Origin: Cryomorphaceae bacterium
GTDB taxonomy: Bacteria; Bacteroidota; Bacteroidia; Flavobacteriales_D; Sanyastnellaceae
Assembly (NCBI GenBank): GCA_016124575.1
Contig: WGNM01000020.1
Coordinates: forward strand, 53,892-117,891
Reading direction: 5' to 3'
Length of the DNA: 64,000 nucleotides
Part shown: positions 37,968 to 46,024 of the stretch, one piece after another
Layout: every line of letters begins with the position of its first letter
Position numbering within the stretch: the first letter of the stretch is position 1
The notes under the pieces: model-generated
What the model was told of the DNA's origin: nothing
Seen by the model: the letters and a program-made list of their open reading frames with translations, nothing else
Database searches by the model: none
Translations under genes and position numbers: made by a program

Positions 37968-38203
37968 TGGGAGGATTGAACATTTTCAACGATTGGAAAA
38001 TGGTGATTTTGATGTGCCTAACATTGGGACTCGCACCATTTTTTCCAGAACCTCACTTGGTGGGGAAAATCAGGTGGATCGCAGGAGGTGCAAATGGCAT
38101 GGCACTTATGGACTGGTTAGATTTCTTTTGGCACCTTTTGCCGTGGTTGTTGCTAATCAGACTGGCTGTGATAAAACTGAAACGTCAGACTCTCGCTAAC
38201 TAA
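37967..38203 (+). CDS. Small two-span membrane protein coupled to the rhodanese gene
   Basis: A 78-residue protein, MGGLNIFNDWKMVILMCLTL at the N-terminus, with one hydrophobic stretch at residues 12-26 (LGLAPFFPEPH follows) and another at 52-67 (FWHLLPWLLLIRLAV). The APFFPEPH element and the overall layout resemble small inner-membrane proteins that databases sometimes label 'RND transporter', though no transporter fold can fit in 78 residues. The ATG shares a base with the rhodanese stop. The TonB/T9SS genes upstream are separated by a hairpin, so this pair appears to form its own unit. It ends exactly where the convergent gldH gene ends. Confidence 0.7.
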   Translation: MGGLNIFNDWKMVILMCLTLGLAPFFPEPHLVGKIRWIAGGANGMALMDWLDFFWHLLPWLLLIRLAVIKLKRQTLAN

Positions 38204-38662
38204 TCATTTGGAGTTCTCTAAACTGAACCCAACATCATATACCCCATTCAACTCACTATCACGCATGGCTTGCGTGATAGTGAGTTCATAAGGTCCTTTG
38301 ATGGGAAACATGCGCTTCTCATTGAGAAGTATTCTGTGGTCTACAAGATCACCAATACCATTTCCCAACCAGCGGCCGCTTTGATCGGCCAACACACATT
38401 CCAAAGTATCTACCAATGAGCGTCCATTTGGGAAACTCACTTCTACAAATACAAAGAGGTTGCTGTATGCATAGTCTTGTCCGTGCCGCAACGTAAAGAG
38501 AAAATCATAAAACTTCGTAGTGTCTTGAACATCAAACTTCGATACCAAGGGGACATCAGCCCTCCACGTATGATCATCGAAGCTCATGTAGGTCTCCGTG
38601 TAGGGTTTTTCACCACATGAAGCCAAGCATAAAATCACGAACGATAAAAAAACAATTCTCAT
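38204..38662 (-). CDS. gldH: Gliding motility lipoprotein GldH
   Basis: A 152-residue lipoprotein: signal RIVFLSFVILCLASCGEKP with the lipidated Cys at residue 16. The mature part matches GldH: a beta-rich domain with SFDDHTWRADVPLVSKFDV, YDFLFTLRHGQDYAYSNLFV, FPNGRSLVDTLECVLAD, GRWLGNGIGDLVDHRILL, and the C-terminal GPYELTITQAMRDSELNGVY. GldH is required for gliding in Flavobacterium and occurs in T9SS-bearing Bacteroidota, in the periplasm or outer envelope. It overlaps ricT by four bases (ATGA) and is the last gene of a recO-holB-ricT-gldH run, an arrangement seen in relatives. Confidence 0.92.
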   Translation of the reverse strand: MRIVFLSFVILCLASCGEKPYTETYMSFDDHTWRADVPLVSKFDVQDTTKFYDFLFTLRHGQDYAYSNLFVFVEVSFPNGRSLVDTLECVLADQSGRWLGNGIGDLVDHRILLNEKRMFPIKGPYELTITQAMRDSELNGVYDVGFSLENSK

Positions 38663-40077
38663 TCTTTAGTCGGTTGCGCATCCGGACGCGGACCTTTCGG
38701 GCCATTCCTTCTGCGGTCGTTGTTGCGTCGTCTTCCACCTTCGCGCGGCTGACGGTCACCCTCACTGCGAGGATTCTCTGACCGTGGTTGGCGATCTCCT
38801 TCAGGTTTAGGCCCTTGCGGCTTTTGTCCCTGTGGACGCTGTCCTTGTGGTTTTCTACCACCTCTGTCATCAGGTCTGTTGCCACCTTCTGCAACCGGCT
38901 TTGGTCTGTCATCTGTCCGCGCTTCGCGCTGACGATCACCACCTTGGCGCGCCTTACTGCGGTTATCTGGCTTTCTTCTCGACTTTTTCTTTCTATCAAA
39001 TCGCGTCAAGCTATCTTGCCCAACAACGTTTGCATAAATTTCATCTTCTTCTGACTCTTCTTCGATGATGAAATCTTCGAATGAACCTGGCTTGATGCCT
39101 TTCTTGTTCATCTCCATTATTTCAAGAACTTCACTAAGTCCTATCGCCACTGGCGAAACACCAAATTCTCCTTCAATGATGAAGTACATTACACGTTTGA
39201 AGATGTCGGTTTTGAAATGCAATAACCTGCCCTTCTCAGTATCAAGTCGAGTATTACCACTTGGAAACTCCTTTGTAGCTTCTATGTACTGATCCAACTC
39301 GTAGTTCAAACAGCACTTCAACTTGCCACATTGGCCGGCCAACTTTTGCGGGTTAAGCGATAATTGCTGGTACCTCGCAGCACTGGTAGATACCGACCTG
39401 AAGTCAGATAACCAGGTAGAACAACACAGCTCTCTCCCGCAAGATCCAATGCCTCCCAATCTGCCTGCTTCTTGGCGCATACCAATCTGCCGCATTTCGA
39501 TGCGGATTTTGAAAGCGTCCGCAAAGCGACGAATCAGTTCACGAAAATCTACACGGTCATCTGCCGTGTAGTAAAAGGTCGCTTTGGTTTTATCGCCTTG
39601 AAACTCAATATCACTGAGCTTCATATCTAGACCAACTTCACCAACTATTTCACGTGCCTGTTTGAGTGTCTCTTTCTCAAGTCCTCTTGCGGCTTGCCAT
39701 TTCTCTATGTCTTCCTGACGCGCTTTTCGGTAGATTTTTTTAATCTCAAGGTTGTCTTTAACCCCTTTACGCTGCATCTGCATTCTCACCAATTCACCCG
39801 TCAGTGAAACCACACCGATATCATGTCCGGGTGATGCCTCAACGGCTACTACATCTCCAATATGCAACTCCAATCCTTCTGCATTTCTATAAAATGCTTT
39901 GCGGTTTTTGAAGCGCATCTCAACTACATCATATGGCTTTTGATTGTCGGGCAACTGCATGCCAGCCAACCAATCGAAAACATCTAGTTTGTTGCAACCA
40001 CTTACTCCACAGGCTCCGTTATTCTTGCAGCCATTCGGTAAACCACTGCTATTGTTTGAACAACTTGAACATCCCAT
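38659..40077 (-). CDS. ricT: PSP1-domain protein RicT (regulatory Fe-S complex subunit) with a long basic tail
   Basis: The PSP1/RicT family, represented by B. subtilis YaaT/RicT, takes part in RNA processing complexes. The ATG at 40077 is preferred, giving 472 residues; the longer TTG start at 40119 lies inside a TAnnTTTG promoter. The N-terminus is cysteine-rich (MGCSSCSNNSSGLPNGC, then NNGACGVSGCNK), likely a metal or Fe-S site. The PSP1 core includes GDVVAVEASPGHDIGVV, YYTADDRVDFRELIRRFADA, RQEAGRLGGIGSCGRELCC and LAGQCGKLKCCLNYE. After about residue 365 there is an acidic patch and then a disordered tail rich in Arg, Gly, Pro, Gln and Asn. The gene follows holB, as in many bacteria. Confidence 0.92.
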   Translation of the reverse strand: MGCSSCSNNSSGLPNGCKNNGACGVSGCNKLDVFDWLAGMQLPDNQKPYDVVEMRFKNRKAFYRNAEGLELHIGDVVAVEASPGHDIGVVSLTGELVRMQMQRKGVKDNLEIKKIYRKARQEDIEKWQAARGLEKETLKQAREIVGEVGLDMKLSDIEFQGDKTKATFYYTADDRVDFRELIRRFADAFKIRIEMRQIGMRQEAGRLGGIGSCGRELCCSTWLSDFRSVSTSAARYQQLSLNPQKLAGQCGKLKCCLNYELDQYIEATKEFPSGNTRLDTEKGRLLHFKTDIFKRVMYFIIEGEFGVSPVAIGLSEVLEIMEMNKKGIKPGSFEDFIIEEESEEDEIYANVVGQDSLTRFDRKKKSRRKPDNRSKARQGGDRQREARTDDRPKPVAEGGNRPDDRGGRKPQGQRPQGQKPQGPKPEGDRQPRSENPRSEGDRQPREGGRRRNNDRRRNGPKGPRPDAQPTKE

Positions 40078-40116
40078 ATCACAAATCGGTTTTCTATCCG
40101 TTTCTTCGGATTTTGT

Positions 40117-40124
40117 CAAAGGTA
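40117..40124 (-). promoter_or_regulatory. Candidate -7 element for ricT-gldH
   Basis: Read on the minus strand this is TACCTTTG, an exact TAnnTTTG match 40 bases upstream of the chosen ricT ATG, in the 123-base gap after holB. It argues against the TTG start at 40119 and for an internal promoter driving ricT and gldH. Confidence 0.45.
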
Positions 40125-40200
40125 CAAATGAATCGTGCTTTGTTCACATCGAAATTTACATGTCGTGAACCGCTTTTTCAAGATCGCATTGAAGATAACC

Positions 40201-41322
40201 TCAATGCTTGCGATGCAACTGGCGGTGCAGCTTGAGAGATAGATCAACGAAAACAATACGGGCGTTCACGTTTCTCCCAACATCCTGCGAAGCAGCATTG
40301 AATAATTCGCTAATTGCCACCACGTTGTTGTGATGAATAAAGGGTGCAAAATTCTCTGCAAACTTTTGCTCTTCATCGGTAAATCGGGCGAGCTCCAATT
40401 GTCCGTAATTGAAAACAATGCACTGCCGCGTGAAATGCAACGCATAATCGTACAATTGCCGCTGGGCATCGCGACTGTATTTTGAGACGATTGCCGACAA
40501 GTCGCCAATGGCCTTACCGTCTTTTTTGTAGCAGGCGCGCATCCAATTTTTAAATTGAGCTAAAAAAGCAGTCTGATCATCGGTGCTGCCGTAAATCTGC
40601 ACGGCCTTGGCATAATCTCCATCCGCCAAATATGCAATGTCCATGGCGCGTTTGGCATCACATCCATGCCTGTCTTGCAAAGCTTCTGCAATTTGTTCAT
40701 CCGACAAAGCAGGAACTTTCACCAACTGCACCCTCGACAAAATCGTAGGCAAAATGGAATCCGCGCTTTGAGCAGTCATCATAAAGAACGAATCTGACGG
40801 TGGCTCTTCCAAAATCTTCAAGATCTTGTTGGCCGCCTTTTCATTCATCATTTCCAACATCCACATAATCTGAACCTTTGGTCCGCCCTCATAGGCTTTC
40901 AGCGAAAGGTTTTTGGTGATGACGGGGACTTCAGAAACAAATATTTGAATTTGCTTGGTATCGGTAATGCGCTGTTTCCATTGGTCGAGGGTGAAATAGG
41001 CATCGGCCTTCACCATCTCGCGCCATTGCTCTATGAAATCAGAGCTGTTGGTGTCGTCGTTAACTCGAATTACAGGATAGGAGAAAAAGGTATCGGCGTG
41101 CTGCCAGGTGTTGTACTTCCCGCATTTGTTGCAGGTTCCACATGCATCATCTTCGGTGCGTGCTTCACAATTCATGTAGCGCGCACAAGCCAGCGCCAGT
41201 TGAAAAGTACCCGTACCCTCCGGACCAGCAAACAAGGTCGCGTGAGGCATCATCCCTTTTCGGATGCGCTCTTTCAAAGAAGTTTTTAACTCCTGGTGAC
41301 CGATGATATCTTTAAACAGCAC
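40201..41322 (-). CDS. holB: DNA polymerase III delta-prime subunit
   Basis: A 373-residue AAA+ clamp-loader subunit that helps load the sliding clamp during replication. The N-terminus LFKDIIGHQELKTSLKERI and PHATLFAGPEGTGTFQLALA fit delta-prime. The P-loop (GPEGTGT) has Thr where ATPases have the catalytic Lys, so ATP hydrolysis is unlikely, as in other delta-prime proteins. A zinc-binding cluster follows (CEARTEDDACGTCNKCGKY, about residues 52-70). Further motifs are NKILKILEEPPSDSFFMM and ILSRVQLVKVPALSDEQI (sensor 1 region, SRV for the SRC signature). The start is a GTG. It lies 27 bases after recO in the same orientation. Confidence 0.93.
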   Translation of the reverse strand: MLFKDIIGHQELKTSLKERIRKGMMPHATLFAGPEGTGTFQLALACARYMNCEARTEDDACGTCNKCGKYNTWQHADTFFSYPVIRVNDDTNSSDFIEQWREMVKADAYFTLDQWKQRITDTKQIQIFVSEVPVITKNLSLKAYEGGPKVQIMWMLEMMNEKAANKILKILEEPPSDSFFMMTAQSADSILPTILSRVQLVKVPALSDEQIAEALQDRHGCDAKRAMDIAYLADGDYAKAVQIYGSTDDQTAFLAQFKNWMRACYKKDGKAIGDLSAIVSKYSRDAQRQLYDYALHFTRQCIVFNYGQLELARFTDEEQKFAENFAPFIHHNNVVAISELFNAASQDVGRNVNARIVFVDLSLKLHRQLHRKH

Positions 41323-41349
41323 AGCTACAAAAGTAACATTTCACTCGGC

Positions 41350-42051
41350 TTAACTGAACACTTCGCGCAACACCTCAACACTTTTTAATTCTTTTGACCC
41401 AATAACGTGGCAATGCAAAAAGGTGACGGCTGCGTTGAGCATCAATCTGCGTTGCGCCGAAGTCATCCCAATGCTGCGAACACTCTCGAAATCATGGTGT
41501 TGCAAGCGCAACCACAACAGGGCATTGTCTCTGTCGAGTACATCTGAATGTCCGGGCACCACGTTGGTCCACTTCGCCTCTCGCAAATCATAATACTTCC
41601 CTTCCCCGTCGCTGCCCGGATACACGCCACAATACCGCATGATGTTGAGCGACCAAAAAACGGGGAAAAGGGCAACTTCTTCATCAAGATCCAGCCACTG
41701 CATGGCGTGCCAACAAAAGTTGAACAACTCAACATTCGCCTGTCCTTCTACTATTGCTCGCTCGGTAGCTTCAGCACAGAAAAAAGCAATGGTGCTTTTG
41801 ATGGGGTCGGTGTAAACATTCTGAAAAATGTACGCTCTTTGAACTCCTGTTAAACGAGGTAGCTTCCCAATTTTAGCATTTTCTTCTTCGGCGGTTATCA
41901 ACGACATCGGTTGAAACATCGGAGCGCGACCTTTATTCGATGACCCGAGCCCCATCACCGGAAAAGCCCGCAAACCCTGGTCTTCCGTGAACAAACGAAC
42001 CATTTTGCCCGAATCACTAAACCTTACACTACCAAGAACAATGGAACGCAT
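41350..42051 (-). CDS. recO: DNA repair protein RecO
   Basis: A 233-residue recombination mediator that works with RecR to load RecA on single-stranded DNA. The ATG at 42051 gives MRSIVLGSVRFSDSGKMVRL, the expected OB-fold opening; a TTG at 42069 is upstream but less likely. The helical second domain has QRAYIFQNVYTDPIKSTIAF, the FCWHAMQWLDLDEEVALFPV segment and LNIMRYCGVYPG. A four-cysteine zinc site like that of some RecO proteins is absent. The C-terminal MTSAQRRLMLNAAVTFLHCH is typical. RecO is poorly conserved, so identification leans on N-terminal motifs and length. It starts the recO-holB-ricT-gldH run. Confidence 0.88.
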   Translation of the reverse strand: MRSIVLGSVRFSDSGKMVRLFTEDQGLRAFPVMGLGSSNKGRAPMFQPMSLITAEEENAKIGKLPRLTGVQRAYIFQNVYTDPIKSTIAFFCAEATERAIVEGQANVELFNFCWHAMQWLDLDEEVALFPVFWSLNIMRYCGVYPGSDGEGKYYDLREAKWTNVVPGHSDVLDRDNALLWLRLQHHDFESVRSIGMTSAQRRLMLNAAVTFLHCHVIGSKELKSVEVLREVFS

Positions 42052-42069
42052 TTGTGAATATTTTAACAA

Positions 42070-42228
42070 GGAATTGTTTACTACTTCTTAAGAAAGATAT
42101 GTTGCAGAAAAGAGATTTCAATACTTTTACCACAGCAAGCTATTTTTTGAAAAGGCAAAAGTGCCTCCACAATACTAAAAATGCTAGTGTAAGTTATTCA
42201 TTTGCACATAGTTTAAAGTTAGGTTAGG
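42070..42228 (+). ncRNA. Possible small RNA ending at the 42229-42259 terminator
   Basis: The 353-base gap between recO and the MoxR gene contains no convincing ORF. A strong plus-strand intrinsic terminator at 42229-42259 has no plus-strand gene upstream (the nearest, recO, runs the other way), which suggests an RNA starting inside 42070-42200. Near-consensus -7 elements TACTTTTA at 42122 and TATTTTTTG at 42141 could start it. No known RNA family was recognised. Confidence 0.3.
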
Positions 42229-42259
42229 CAGGGCAGAGAGATCTGCCCTGTTTTTTTTT
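42229..42259 (+). terminator. Intrinsic terminator without an obvious upstream gene
   Basis: A nine-base GC-rich stem (cagggcaga at 42229-42237, tctgccctg at 42242-42250) with loop gaga and a run of nine T's on the plus strand. The minus strand lacks a T-run after the stem, so it works for plus-strand transcription only. Confidence 0.8.
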
Positions 42260-42422
42260 GTAACCCTTGTAAGACAATTCCCGTATCAATGTCAGAGTTA
42301 ACTGTCAGACTCGCCAAGGCGAGCTTTGCTGTTACTTCGTACTTAGATTTTGGTTTACTTAATGTACTTATACAGAGCTGGCTAACGTGCCGGCTTTGTT
42401 GTTTTACACAGTTTGGTGCTAA
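42260..42422. other. Non-coding stretch with two hairpins
   Basis: Between the terminator and the MoxR 3' end lie two potential hairpins: ctcgccaaggcgag (around 42310-42323), and gctggctaacgtgccggc (around 42378-42395, with one G-T pair) followed by a T-rich stretch on the plus strand. The second could terminate a plus-strand transcript; neither has a T-run suited to ending the minus-strand MoxR gene. A 64-codon frame here is not supported as a gene. Confidence 0.4.
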
Positions 42423-43892
42423 TCAATCTTCGTCGTCATCGCTGAAAATGGTGTCCATCAAATCACTAAACGAAACCGCTTGATCGAGCACCTCTTTGTT
42501 GAGCAAGTTAAATTCTCCAAGTCCGTGCAATGCAAACTCCATCCACAACTCGCGATTGTCGGTGCCAGGCAAATACTTATCTACCAGCTCTCTCAATCCA
42601 CCAATGCTGTTTAACTTCTCGCTATACAATTGGTCGTCGTCGCTGGCCAACAATTCGATGTGATCTGTTGAGAACCATTCGACAATGGGGTCATACGGAC
42701 TTTCTTGCTTTTTCCTTTTGAGGGTTTCTGGGTTGGGGAAAATCTGCGGAAAGCGCGTCCGAATGGCCTTTCCAAGCAAGTGCAAAGCAACGTTTCTCGG
42801 TCCTTCTTGTTCGCCTTCGTATACCAATTCTACTTTTCCTGCAACAGCAGGGATGATGCCCAGCATATCAGATACCCGCGCGGTGGTTTGTGGCGCTCTG
42901 CTTTGTAACATGCGCAGCTCAGCGGTGCTCACCAGGGTCTCTAGGGCTGAAATGGTCAAACGGGCACTCACCCCACTCTTCTGGTCGATAAATTCTGATT
43001 CGCGCGCTTCAAAAGCAACTCTTTCAATCATTTCAGAGAGTAAATCAGGGACAACAACTGCTTTTCTTTGCTCATCGGTTAAGCGGGTTTCCTGTTGGGT
43101 TATGGTGCCTGAAATCTCTATCGATCGTGGGTAGTGCGTCAAAATCTGCGATTGAATGCGGTCTTTCAACGGGGTAATTATGGCGCCTCGATTGGTGTAA
43201 TCTTCTGGGTTGGCGGTAAAAACAAAAGCCACATCCAGTGGCAATCGCAGTTGAAAACCACGAATCTGTATGTCGCCTTCTTGCAAAATATTAAACAGTG
43301 CTACTTGAATGCGTGGCTGCAAATCGGGTAACTCGTTGATCACGAAAATGGAGCGGTTAGCTCGTGGAATCAACCCGAAATGAATCACGCGCTCATCGGC
43401 GTAGTCGAGCTTCATGTTCATGGCTTTGATCGGATCTACATCGCCAATCAAATCAGAAATGGTTACATCGGGTGTTGCCAACTTCTCCACGTATCGTTCG
43501 CTGCGGTGCATCCAGGTGATTGGTGTTTCATCGCCGTGCTCATTGACAAGGTTTTTCGCAAAAACAGACAAAGGGGCATAGGGGTCGTCGTTGAGCTCAC
43601 TGCCTTTCACAACAGGAATCCACTCATCTAGCAAATCAATCATCCCTCTCGCAATCCGCGTCTTTGCTTGTCCGCGCAAACCCAACAAATTCATGCTGTG
43701 TCGTGCCAATATAGCATGCTGCACTTCAGGCAAAACCGAATCTTCATAGCCGTGAATCCCCGCAAAAACAGGGGCTTCTGTTTTGATCTTCTCTATCAGG
43801 TTCTCGCGCATCTCATCCCGAACAGATCGTGTCTTAATGCCTGCAGCTTTGAGCTCCCCAAAGGTCTTTATTGATGGTTTGTTCTTGTTCAT
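42423..43892 (-). CDS. MoxR/magnesium-chelatase-type AAA+ ATPase
   Basis: A 489-residue AAA+ ATPase. The Walker A is GLRGQAKTRI (about residue 72), the Walker B region is SIFVINELPDLQPRIQVALF with Asn-Glu in place of Asp-Glu, and the helix-2-like insert RGFQLRLPLDVAFVFTANPE plus TPLKDRIQSQILTHYPRSIE match MoxR and Mg-chelatase ChlI-like proteins. Only one base separates it from the upstream VWA gene, so they are cotranscribed. MoxR-VWA pairs act as chaperone-like machines in maturation of cofactors or complexes; the client here is unknown. The acidic C-terminus ends in several Asp residues. Confidence 0.88.
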   Translation of the reverse strand: MNKNKPSIKTFGELKAAGIKTRSVRDEMRENLIEKIKTEAPVFAGIHGYEDSVLPEVQHAILARHSMNLLGLRGQAKTRIARGMIDLLDEWIPVVKGSELNDDPYAPLSVFAKNLVNEHGDETPITWMHRSERYVEKLATPDVTISDLIGDVDPIKAMNMKLDYADERVIHFGLIPRANRSIFVINELPDLQPRIQVALFNILQEGDIQIRGFQLRLPLDVAFVFTANPEDYTNRGAIITPLKDRIQSQILTHYPRSIEISGTITQQETRLTDEQRKAVVVPDLLSEMIERVAFEARESEFIDQKSGVSARLTISALETLVSTAELRMLQSRAPQTTARVSDMLGIIPAVAGKVELVYEGEQEGPRNVALHLLGKAIRTRFPQIFPNPETLKRKKQESPYDPIVEWFSTDHIELLASDDDQLYSEKLNSIGGLRELVDKYLPGTDNRELWMEFALHGLGEFNLLNKEVLDQAVSFSDLMDTIFSDDDED

Positions 43893-43893
43893 C

Positions 43894-44988
43894 TTATAAC
43901 TTTCTTCTTCTATTCTTCTCGAAATCAGTAAACATTACGTCTCCTAACCCTTGCAAACCAGTAAAAAACGCGCGGCCTTGATTGGCTTCGGTAAAGTCTT
44001 CTACAAATTGCTGTAAGTATGGGTCTGACGCAATCATAAATGTGGTAACAGGTATGCGCAGCTTTCTGCATTGGCGGGCGAGATTCAAACATTTATTCAC
44101 GATGTATGGATCGAGTCCGAAGCTGTTCTTGTAATACTCGCCATTCTCATATAAACATGAAGGCTTTCCATCGGTGATCATGAAAATCTGCTTGTTACTC
44201 GATTTTCTCCTGCGGAGGATGTCCATGGCGCGCTCCAACCCTGCAACGGTATTCGTATGAAATGGCCCGACTTGTAAATACGGGAGGTCTTTAATCTGTA
44301 CTTCCCACGCATCATTTCCAAAAACGACGATGTCGAGGGTGTCTTTGGGATACTTGCGCATCACCAATTCACTCAGCGCCATGGCAACTTTCTTGGCAGG
44401 TGTGATCCGATCTTCGCCATACAATATCATGGAATGCGAAATATCAATCATGAGCACCGTCGATGTCATCGATTTGAACTCGCGCTCTACAACTTCCAAA
44501 TCGCGCTCTGTAAGCGAAAAATCCGACGTGCCGCTGTTGATTTGTGCATTCTTGAAGCTTTCCGAAAAATCAATCTGCTCTTGGCCGTCTCCAAATCGAT
44601 ATGGCCTCCTATCTGTAGTCAGTTCATCCCCACCGCCGGTGGTTCTTGTCTTATGATCACCTGCTGTTCCTTTTTTGAGGTTACCAAAAATCTGATCCAA
44701 GGCGCGCTGCCGAATCGATTGCTCGCCTTTCGACGAAAGACCATATCCTCCTTCGTCAGATGAATCGCGAATGTATCCTTTGGCTTTGAGTTCGTCGACA
44801 AAATCGTCGAAGGTGTAATCTTCATCAAAAAGTCCGTGCTGGCGATCAATCTCTTTCATCCAATCAAGAGCCTCATCAACATCTCCTGAGGTGTAAGTGG
44901 CTACCTCCAAAAAAATATCGCGCAAACGTTCGAAACGCGATTGCTTGTTGGCATCGGGGACAAATTCTGAAAACCTAAATCCTAGCAT
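43894..44988 (-). CDS. VWA-domain protein partner of the MoxR ATPase
   Basis: A 364-residue cytosolic protein without a signal peptide. The N-terminal half is helical and charged, with a Gly/Thr-rich linker around residues 115-130. The C-terminal von Willebrand A domain carries a MIDAS: STVLMIDISHSMILYGEDRI (DxSxS), LSELVMRKYPKDTLDIVVF, and FMITDGKPSC for the third metal-coordinating loop. It ends with FTDFEKNRRRKL. The gene immediately precedes the MoxR gene, and such paired proteins typically form an ATP-driven chaperone where the VWA protein binds the substrate via its metal. The gene is divergent from the OmpA-like gene. Confidence 0.88.
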   Translation of the reverse strand: MLGFRFSEFVPDANKQSRFERLRDIFLEVATYTSGDVDEALDWMKEIDRQHGLFDEDYTFDDFVDELKAKGYIRDSSDEGGYGLSSKGEQSIRQRALDQIFGNLKKGTAGDHKTRTTGGGDELTTDRRPYRFGDGQEQIDFSESFKNAQINSGTSDFSLTERDLEVVEREFKSMTSTVLMIDISHSMILYGEDRITPAKKVAMALSELVMRKYPKDTLDIVVFGNDAWEVQIKDLPYLQVGPFHTNTVAGLERAMDILRRRKSSNKQIFMITDGKPSCLYENGEYYKNSFGLDPYIVNKCLNLARQCRKLRIPVTTFMIASDPYLQQFVEDFTEANQGRAFFTGLQGLGDVMFTDFEKNRRRKL

Positions 44989-45090
44989 GAAGTGGGTATT
45001 GTGGAGACACTTTTTAATCCCCCTAAAAGTTACTATATTTAACCCTACTTTCTAATCATTGTTCACTCTTTTGAGTTTTCCTTTCAGATC

Positions 45091-45969
45091 ATGAAGAAGT
45101 ACCTGACCTTCTGTATGTTGCTGTTGACGAGTCTTTGTGCCGATGCGGCGTTCAAAGTCCGCAAAACAATTGAATTCATCGAAAATTCTACAGAGTTGAC
45201 TTCAGAAGGCGAGGCAACGATGAAAATTTTCGAGCATTATGCCAACGATTACAACGTTGAGAAAATCGATATTGCAGCGCAATGCCACTTGAATCAAGTT
45301 ACATTTCACGAGTTGCAATTGGGCCGTGAACGCTCTCATTTGGTTTACGAACGTCTGATCCAAATTTTCCCGAATAGCCAAGATTTCGAAATTCGCTCTT
45401 TCGATAAGCCAGAAATTATTTTCGCCGGTGAAGAACTGCCAAATTGCATCCTGATCACCGCCTATTTCTTAGAAGAAAACGCCCCTCCTTTGAACTACCC
45501 AGAGGTGATTCTATTTCCTGAAGAATTCGAAGGCTATAGAGATGTACCTGCTTCTTTTGAACGCGCCAACGGCAGCGAAACCGACTTCATTGTGAATAAC
45601 ATCTACTTTGAAGGAAATTCAGCAGCATGTCTCGATGAATCGTTTCCTACTCTTGAAGCACTACTGCTCTTCATGAATGCAAATCCGCAACTGCGCATTG
45701 AGCTTGAAGGACATGTTAACGGACATATGGGGCGCAGGTATTTGAAGCTGGCGGCGAAAACCAATCCAGAACGTAGGGCTTACAAAAACGGAAAAGAATT
45801 GTCGCTAGCTCGCGCTGAAACGGTTCGCGACTACCTGGTTTCATATGGTATAAACGCTAATCGCATCGTTTGCATCGGAAAAGGCGGAACAGAAAAACGC
45901 TTCAAACGTCCGAAAAACTCCCGCGAAAACGAGGCCAATCGCCGAATCGAAATCAACATATTAAAGTGA
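45091..45969 (+). CDS. OmpA-domain exported protein
   Basis: A 292-residue protein. A signal peptide (KKYLTFCMLLLTSLCADA) is followed by an N-terminal domain of about 130 residues (FIENSTELTSEGEATMKIF) that itself resembles a divergent OmpA-like fold, then a C-terminal OmpA/MotB peptidoglycan-binding domain: FIVNNIYFEGNSAAC, LRIELEGHVNGHMGRR (an insertion follows: LKLAAKTNPERRAYKNG), SLARAETVRDYLVSYGINAN and NEANRRIEINIL. The common 'GHTD' motif is GHVN here. It probably anchors to peptidoglycan in the periplasm. The gene is monocistronic, divergent from the VWA gene, with ispG 55 bases downstream. Confidence 0.85.
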   Translation: MKKYLTFCMLLLTSLCADAAFKVRKTIEFIENSTELTSEGEATMKIFEHYANDYNVEKIDIAAQCHLNQVTFHELQLGRERSHLVYERLIQIFPNSQDFEIRSFDKPEIIFAGEELPNCILITAYFLEENAPPLNYPEVILFPEEFEGYRDVPASFERANGSETDFIVNNIYFEGNSAACLDESFPTLEALLLFMNANPQLRIELEGHVNGHMGRRYLKLAAKTNPERRAYKNGKELSLARAETVRDYLVSYGINANRIVCIGKGGTEKRFKRPKNSRENEANRRIEINILK

Positions 45970-46024
45970 TGTCGTTCATGCAACTTTTCAGCGCTGTAGG
46001 TGTTAACTTGCGGTAGATATCGCT

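Noticed and set aside
42378..42395. The gctggctaacgtgccggc hairpin as an integron attC-like site
   Set aside because: The core does not match the attC consensus ends well, and no integrase or gene cassettes are present.
42289..42483. A 64-codon plus-strand frame between the orphan terminator and the MoxR gene
   Set aside because: No signal, domain or plausible composition; its second part overlaps the MoxR 3' end antisense, including a poly-Ser run that mirrors the acidic C-terminus.
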